Below are positions 58,491-64,000 of a DNA stretch of 64,000 bases, piece by piece; within the stretch, counting starts at the first letter, position 1, and each line of letters starts with the position of its first letter. The stretch spans positions 1 to 64,000 of the forward strand of contig JAJKFJ010022365.1 of the NCBI GenBank assembly GCA_027382625.1, given 5' to 3'. The notes beneath the pieces are model-generated. The model was not told where the DNA came from, searched no databases, and saw nothing but the letters and a program-made list of their open reading frames with translations. The translations under genes were made by a program, and so were the position numbers. Source of the DNA: Tetmemena sp. SeJ-2015 (lineage: Eukaryota > Ciliophora > Spirotrichea > Sporadotrichida > Oxytrichidae).

Positions 58491-58951
58491 AAGGAACTGA
58501 CTTCTTCCTCAAGATGTAAAACAAATTTAATGGTAATGTTATCACAATTAAAGCTGAAAAGTTTAAAATCATTTGATTTTATTAGGAGGAGAGTTTTTCG
58601 AAATAATTTTATCTAAATAATTCAATTTATCAGTATTTTTGTTTATTGTGATTAAAAGTACATTCTAAAACGATTTATGAATGACTTTCATTTAAATTCA
58701 TTTGCTTTAAAGGCCTTTTTGTGCCCTTTACTAAAATTGATTTATAAGTCCTAAATGATGTTTAAGTGATTTTTTAAACATAAACTTAATTAAATAAAAC
58801 TTCTTCATAAAAATTAAAAGTATTTAATACATTCAAATAATAATTTTAAAGAGAATTTCATAATTTAGTCTTAAATTAAGTTTTGTAATTAAAAAGATCC
58901 TTTTGATTTTAAAAAGCATTGGATTAATTCAACGCCTCACACATTGGTTAT
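58491..58951. other. AT-rich convergent spacer
   Basis: No gene seen. Confidence 0.5.
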
Positions 58952-59445
58952 TCACTTTTGAGGAACAATATAGCATCCCAACTTAATCTACTTGCATACC
59001 TTCCTTTTGATTCTAGAAACCAGCAATTCAATAACATTCTTCTGTCTCTTAATTCTGTATGCCCTTTATTCCAAATATTTAGAGTCTTGGTGGCGACGAA
59101 TAGGCTCATTTTGTAGAAAGGTAACTTGCTTTAGAATCTCATAGTAGCGACTAATTAGATTCCATACATTTCCACTCATGTAAAATACCCTGAAGTATTC
59201 CTAGTTGGGCAGGTAATCCATCATCTCTCTCGAAATAAGCTGAATCGCTATTCAATTCTCTTTATCAGTTTGGTAGTGAGTTTAATTGCCTTGAGGGATT
59301 TTATTTTTTGCATGGTGTCTTTCCGCTTCGCAAAGATATCTTCTTCTTGTTCCCTGCCTTCATAGGCTTCATCTTATTTTGGAGTAGTGGTTTAAATAGA
59401 GCTATCGAGTTTAAAAATATCTTTCAGGTATTATTGATTTTGCAT
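58952..59445 (-). CDS. Unknown basic helical protein (about 160 residues)
   Basis: ATG at 59445 starts MQNQQYLKDIFKLDSSIQTT, continues EDIFAKRKDTMQKIKSLKAI, then after an 11-base IES QLISREMMDYLPNQEYFRVF, MSGNVWNLISRYYEILKQVT and KYLEQRAYRIKRQKNVIELL to TGA at 58952. Basic and helical. No family recognised. Confidence 0.65.
59243..59253 (-). other. IES, pointer AAT (11 bases)
   Basis: AAT at 59243 repeats at 59254. Removal joins TTKLIKRI to QLISREMMDYL and restores frame. Confidence 0.65.
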
Positions 59446-60145
59446 GTTAAAGCCTATAGTAAGCAACAGATTATATATTTAAAGTCTACTTATATTCATT
59501 CTATAAGAAAAAATAATGCTCTTAAATTCTCATGTCAAATAAGACTGGGGTTGAATATTCTTTATTTTCAAAATTATGAGCAAATTATAGAAAGATTAAT
59601 TGCTCACTCCAAAATTCAAAATTAAATTTAATTTAATCTTTAATAATTTAAAAATAAAAATAATTAAATTAAAAGTTAAATTATAAAAAATATTAATCTG
59701 CTTATAGCCAACTATATGAAAATTTAATTTGAGTTGGAAACTGCTGCTAGTACTTGCTCTAAATCCCTTCTTCTAAGATAAGAAGTAAGAAACAGTGTGA
59801 GAAGCACAATACGCAAATTAAGGAGCATGAGATATAGATCAAATTTAATTGAAACAAGGAGATTCGTTTATTAAAATCTCAGACACAGCAATTTATAATA
59901 ATTCATTTTTTAAAAAATGAAATATCTCTTAACAATTACAAGATGAGTCAAATAAATTGTAATTTATCCTAGAAAGTAAAATAAAGTTTAAGAATGCTGT
60001 CAGAAAATTGAGAAGATTTTTTTCTTTTAATTTGTATTTTGAATAAATCTGAGTAATATTACATTTAAGAAAATCTAGTTTTGAAACAAAGTCATCCCTT
60101 CAACATTTATAGGAACTTTTTGAGCGTTGAAAACAGTTTAAATTT
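59446..60145. other. AT-rich intergenic spacer
   Basis: Divergent spacer; short open stretches only. Confidence 0.4.
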
Positions 60146-60419
60146 ATGTCTGAGTAGCGTCGGCGCAAAGTGCTTACTGCGCATCACTCTTGCAGCCAGA
60201 TTCAAAGCAGTATATAATAGGGCAGAAATGGAATATACTAAATTCAAAAAGCAAAAGAGACATAGTGAAGAACAGTCAAGTCAAAATCTATAAAAGATAA
60301 AAGAGATGCATAAAAAATGCTAAAAACACTATGATGAGTTTATAGCTACTTCCGACGATATCATATTTCTAATCTAGAAAATTATCAGCAAAGGCGCATA
60401 TATACAACCATAAAAATGA
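60146..60419 (+). CDS. Small basic coiled-coil protein (about 86 residues)
   Basis: ATG at 60146 starts MSEQRRRKVLTA; after a 13-base IES it reads ARFKAVYNRAEMEYTKFKKQ, SSQNLQKIKEMHKKCQKHYD and EFIATSDDIIFLIQKIISKG to TGA at 60417. Highly charged and helical. No family recognised. Confidence 0.62.
60178..60190 (+). other. IES, pointer TGC (13 bases)
   Basis: TGC at 60178 repeats at 60191. Removal joins RRRKVLTA to ARFKAVYNRAEM in frame. Confidence 0.65.
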
Positions 60420-61079
60420 AGTTAATTTAACATGAGAAAGAGAAGTTTAAATAAAATATCTTCTTTTAAAAATAAAAATTTCATTTGAACGAATATTCTT
60501 TCATCAAACTTTTATGATTTTTATAGACTATATTACTTTAAAATTGCTAATTCTTATGTCTAATTTCGAGGAAAATATTTGAACTTATTTGGAATCGATA
60601 ATAGTATAATAACAGATAAATAACTAAACTCTTGAATTTGTTCTTGTGAGAGTTTTAACTTTATAATTTATATAATAAGGATTCGCAATTAAGTTTATTA
60701 CTCAATGGGTGGAAAAGGGGACAACAAATCCAACGAATAAAGCAATTAAATCTCTATAAACTTAATTTATAATTTATGTAAGCATGGACAGAGTGAATAA
60801 TCTAGTGGCAAGCGATAGCGCAAACTTTCATTGTGGGTTCAAATTTGCATAGCGATTACTTCAACATAAAATTTTAGCCTTACTTTGAATTAGAATTTTT
60901 AACATTTAATTTGGGGAGCCCATGCCCTCCAGCCAGCAAGTCAGTAAGTGATCTATCTATATGAACTTCTTTATGCCCTGTTTAATTGCTGATTTGCCTC
61001 TTTTTAAATTTTGCGCTATTCTGTTTGGGTGTTATCTTAATCTGTAGACTTGATTTGGAGCAACTCAGTTGGGTAGAAG
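60420..61079. other. AT-rich intergenic spacer
   Basis: No gene seen. A tRNA-like GGTTCAAAT at about 60.84 kb was considered and rejected. Confidence 0.4.
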
Positions 61080-61497
61080 ATGGAGGAAGAAGAAAATGCA
61101 GACTAGGAAAGGGACAACTACGACGAAGAGGAGGAGGAGGATTCTAATCCAGAAGAAGAGGAAGATAACCAAGAGGAGTAAGACGAGGAGGAGCAAGAAG
61201 AGGAAGAGCCATAATCCATATTTTTAAGTCTTTTTAGCCAGTTGAGGAAGTGAAGAATGACTATGACAGTGAGTACGACGAGGAAGACAAGTCAGACGAA
61301 AGTGAGGACTCTCTTTCAGATCATCTGCAAGATCAGGAAGACCACCAAATGGAGGAATAACCAGAAAATGCCAACTAAGAGGCGAATCTAGACCAGTCAA
61401 GTGAAGCTATAAATCAGCTGTCCATTCCAAAGAAAGCTGACGCTCATAATGATGATCCTGATATCTCCTAATTATTGATACCAATTTTATAATTACT
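61080..61497 (+). CDS. Acidic (Glu/Asp-rich) protein, 3' end uncertain
   Basis: ATG at 61080 starts MEEEENADQERDNYDEEEEE and is almost all acidic; after a 29-base IES it continues EEVKNDYDSEYDEEDKSDES, HQMEEQPENANQEANLDQSS and LSIPKKADAHNDDPDISQLL. It resembles acidic histone-chaperone-like or nucleolar tails, but there is no domain. No TGA follows nearby in frame (the next is at about 61.81 kb), so the real end needs another junction. Confidence 0.6.
61207..61235 (+). other. IES, pointer AGCCA (29 bases)
   Basis: AGCCA at 61207 repeats at 61236. Removal joins EQEEEEP to VEEVKNDYDSEY. Confidence 0.85.
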
Positions 61498-62301
61498 GAA
61501 ATTAAAACTATAATTCACTAGATAGATGATATTTTATAGGGAATATTTTTATTATCATCATTCGCAATATAGAAGTATAAAGAACAAATAAATTAGTTTA
61601 GAAACTTCTAAACTCCAAGTTGAAAATTTAAAGCATATTTCTCCATCTTAATAATAAGGATAATAAAAAATTAAAATAATTTCCATAAATTTATTAAGTC
61701 TGGGGAATAGTATTGATTTTCAATTATAGTGTAAGGATAATTATCTGTTTATCTCATCAACTATATTAAACCATTATATATTAGCAGTTAAAAAGAGAGA
61801 GTTTTATTGAAGATTGAGATAAATTTTTTTAAAAGCATATTGAGAAATATAATTAAAAAGAAGTCACAGTCTCAGAAATAGTTTTTGTAATTATAGCTTA
61901 ATTTATTTATTTTTTCCCTATATCAAGATAGAGATCAGACACGATTTTAAATAAAAAAATATTAATCTTCTAATATAAAATATATTGAAATATTTTATTT
62001 AAAATTAAAATAACCTCTCTTCTCAGATAAGAACAAAAATTGTTTTTAATAAACTATAATAAAATCAGTATAGAATAATGGTATCTTTGTTGAATGAGTG
62101 ATTATAAAATGCTAACTATTCAAATCAAGTACAGTATTCAAAATAAGTTATTTTCTAGTTTAAACTTGTTTTGTTAATATAATTTACGATAAGGTGGGTA
62201 AGAATAAGTAAGAATTCGACAAAGGAATAAAATCTCCATCCTACATTTGTGCATTTATATAATAATTTAAATATAATACTTCATCATCATCCTACTTTAA
62301 A
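61498..62301. other. AT-rich spacer
   Basis: AT-rich; may contain the 3' end of the acidic gene. No other gene seen. Confidence 0.4.
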
Positions 62302-63761
62302 ATGGATAAGAGCCCTCCTCATGATGACTTTAATTTCTTGGAGCTGGATGTGGATGACATGGACCATTTCATCATAGAGGAGCAACCTTTCTACGAAGAA
62401 TATTACACATTCTCTTTTATTAAAGATGGACTGTTTGATTCCAATATAGAATAGGAGTGGAAAGTATTCTCGGAAAGAGAGCCAGAGCCAAATACAGCAA
62501 AGCTCCTCAAGAAGTCAAAGTTGAATCCAATATAGCTAGCGCCAATATACCTTAAGTCAAGGCGGAAAATAACGCAGCTGCCAAAAGTAAGTCTATTCCC
62601 TGACTCTTATAACTTATTAAAGAAGATGAGTAAAAGCCTTTTGATTAAATTATTATACTCCACTACTTAATTTAAAGCCAGTTGCAACATATGCCAGCAG
62701 ATTCTTAGACGTGCTGAGTGATGACTTCATGAATCCATTCAAGGAATTAAAGGAAAGGTTCAGCCAAAAACTAGCAGACATCAGAGCTAGTAGCTCAGTA
62801 CCTATTCCTGCTCAACTTAGCAACTACCCTTTTTCTTTCTCTAGCAACGTTTCCGCCTCCCTCAACCCTCTCTTGTCAATCGGCTAAATTCAATCCTAAA
62901 AATCTTAATGTCCGGCAACTGCCCCAAAAATAAAAGACTTGAAGGACTCTGAAAGGAGGAAAAGAGACTACAAAGACTGGAGGAAGCGCAGAGCCTGGGA
63001 GCAAAAACAAAAGATACTCTAAGAGCACTACATTACTTAGGATGGACTGCTTAAACTTGAAAGTTAAGACTCGAAGGCAGTTGAACCCAAGAATAGGGCC
63101 AGCAGCTACGTCTCTAGAGTTTCTTTGAGACATTCTAAGTAGTCTTAAGCAGATACCAAGGGCTCTTCAGCCATATTGTCTGACTTCATGAAAACTTTGA
63201 CTAATTTCAAACAGTCTTAAAAGAAGAAGGAGCAGTCATCAACTCAGGCTGTTGTAGATGCTCTATGCGATACTCACAAATCTCATTAGAAAATTAATAT
63301 CAATAGTATGCCTTTCATGATATCTTTTTATATATTAATCTCCCTACTTTAAACCTCAGAAACAGCAGTAGGAGGATGAATAGATGCTTAAAACTCTGCA
63401 GGAAGATCATAAAATGACTAAAGAGCAAGCCGAGCAAGCACTTAAAATTAAAAAGCATCTTGATAACTTGGAATTTGCTATCTTTAAACTGAGAGAAAAA
63501 TCAGTTCCTTCTAAAGAGTCATTTAAGAAATTCATTCTTAAGAATCTAGACTCTTAGCTAAAGAAGAATAGGCATGCTTCATCAGAAGTTAAAGTGGAAG
63601 AGGCAAGCACTAACAACAGTAACTAGGAGTTTTATTCAAAAATTAAACGACATTATGAGAGGGAATAAGAGGACTATTCATTTTATAGAACACATGACTA
63701 TCAAGAGGATCTTGAAATCATGTTCGCCTATTTTACTAAGAAGATTGAGAGCAAGGCATGA
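62302..63761 (+). CDS. Unknown basic/coiled-coil nuclear-like protein
   Basis: ATG at 62302 (MDKSPPHDDFNFLELDVDDM) begins with acidic sequence, then VATYASRFLDVLSDDFMNPF, a very basic stretch DSERRKRDYKDWRKRRAWEQ followed by KQKILQEHYITQDGLLKLE (bZIP-like charge layout, not confirmed), SDFMKTLTNFKQSQKKKEQS, and after an IES QQEDEQMLKTLQEDHKMTKE and EEASTNNSNQEFYSKIKRHY, ending TKKIESKA and TGA at 63759. The region 62.46-62.68 kb has a frame change plus an intron-like GTAAGT...AAAG gap that I could not settle. Possibly a transcription factor. Confidence 0.62.
63288..63357 (+). other. IES, pointer AGAAA (70 bases)
   Basis: AGAAA at 63288 repeats at 63358. Removal joins DTHKSHQK to QQQEDEQMLK. 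Confidence 0.83.
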
Positions 63762-64000
63762 GTAAGTAAATAAATGAATTAGCAAGAAAAGTAAGAAATT
63801 AAGTTTGAACAAGATTAGTTTAATCAATTTTAAATCATTGAGCAGATATATTTTTGCATTAATCTTATCATCATTATTTCTTGATCCTTAGTCTGCGTTG
63901 TATTTATTTTGTAAGGAATAATCTTTTCAAGATTACAACTTAATCAAAAGCTGAGTAGCTCTTATAGAAAAATAGCTATAATGACACCTTATATTGCAGT
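63762..64000. other. AT-rich spacer to window end
   Basis: No gene seen. Confidence 0.4.

Noticed and set aside
60780..60870. tRNA-like segment with GGTTCAAAT
   Set aside because: The box-B-like sequence is present but no consistent acceptor, anticodon and T stems could be paired around it.
1..64000. Bacterial features: operons, CRISPR, insertion sequences, ribosome-binding sites
   Set aside because: Gene structure, code and introns are eukaryotic; no CRISPR-like repeat arrays or transposase genes were seen.
1..64000. Macronuclear telomere repeats (C4A4/G4T4)
   Set aside because: None seen; the G run at 4680 is an isolated homopolymer at the edge of the fold-back element.

Overview
The window looks like germline (micronuclear) DNA of a spirotrich ciliate, probably a hypotrich of the Oxytricha / Stylonychia / Tetmemena kind. 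Three things support this. (1) Genes read through only if TAA and TAG are glutamine and TGA is the sole stop. (2) Conserved proteins are interrupted by short AT-rich segments, each flanked by a direct repeat (pointer) of about 2-8 bases; removing the segment with one repeat copy restores frame and the conserved motif. These are internal eliminated sequences (IESs) between macronuclear-destined segments (MDSs). (3) Small genes lie close together on both strands, separated by AT-rich spacers, with no telomere repeats seen. The genus is inference. All IES calls are hand-read predictions; IES spans include one pointer copy.

Layout. 0-1.5 kb: C2H2 zinc-finger/Gln-rich gene (-), running off the left edge. 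2.3-3.7: mitochondrial Phe-tRNA synthetase (+). 3.7-8.4: large Cys-rich multi-pass membrane protein (+) with a 607-base fold-back IES. 8.5-9.2: rhomboid-like membrane protein (+). 9.5-10.4: V-ATPase c''-type proteolipid (-). 10.5-12.1: secreted LamG-like protein (-). 12.2-14.3: DEAD-box helicase (-). 14.5-21.5: ULK4-like kinase with HEAT-type C-terminus (+), whose largest IES (1.18 kb) contains a complete 311-codon ORF. 21.6-22.3: unknown gene (+) meeting a large low-complexity gene (-, to 26.5). 26.7-31.4: two coiled-coil genes (-), the second with a B-box-like zinc finger. 31.8-34.5: HTH-like protein (-), small ORF (+), DOMON protein (-). 35-37.8: CCCH zinc-finger protein and a small secreted protein (+). 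38.2-40.3: Lys-rich protein (-). 41.3-43.6: unknown gene with at least five IESs (+). 43.6-46: sparse AT-rich DNA with a short secreted ORF. 46-49.4: fidgetin-like AAA ATPase (-). 49.5-53.7: five small genes, one with an AT-hook. 54-56.8: CHTF18-like clamp-loader ATPase (-). 57.1-58.5: unknown, possibly leucine-rich protein (+). 59-63.8: four more unknown small genes.

The genes form no operon or pathway; this is a run of unrelated housekeeping and ciliate-specific genes, each probably maturing into its own gene-sized macronuclear chromosome. IES density is very uneven: the ULK4 kinase domain has five, the 2.86 kb CHTF18 gene one clear 23-base case, and the zinc-finger gene none. Ordinary GT-AG introns also occur, and some gaps fit either model. 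No inverted or permuted MDS order was proven.
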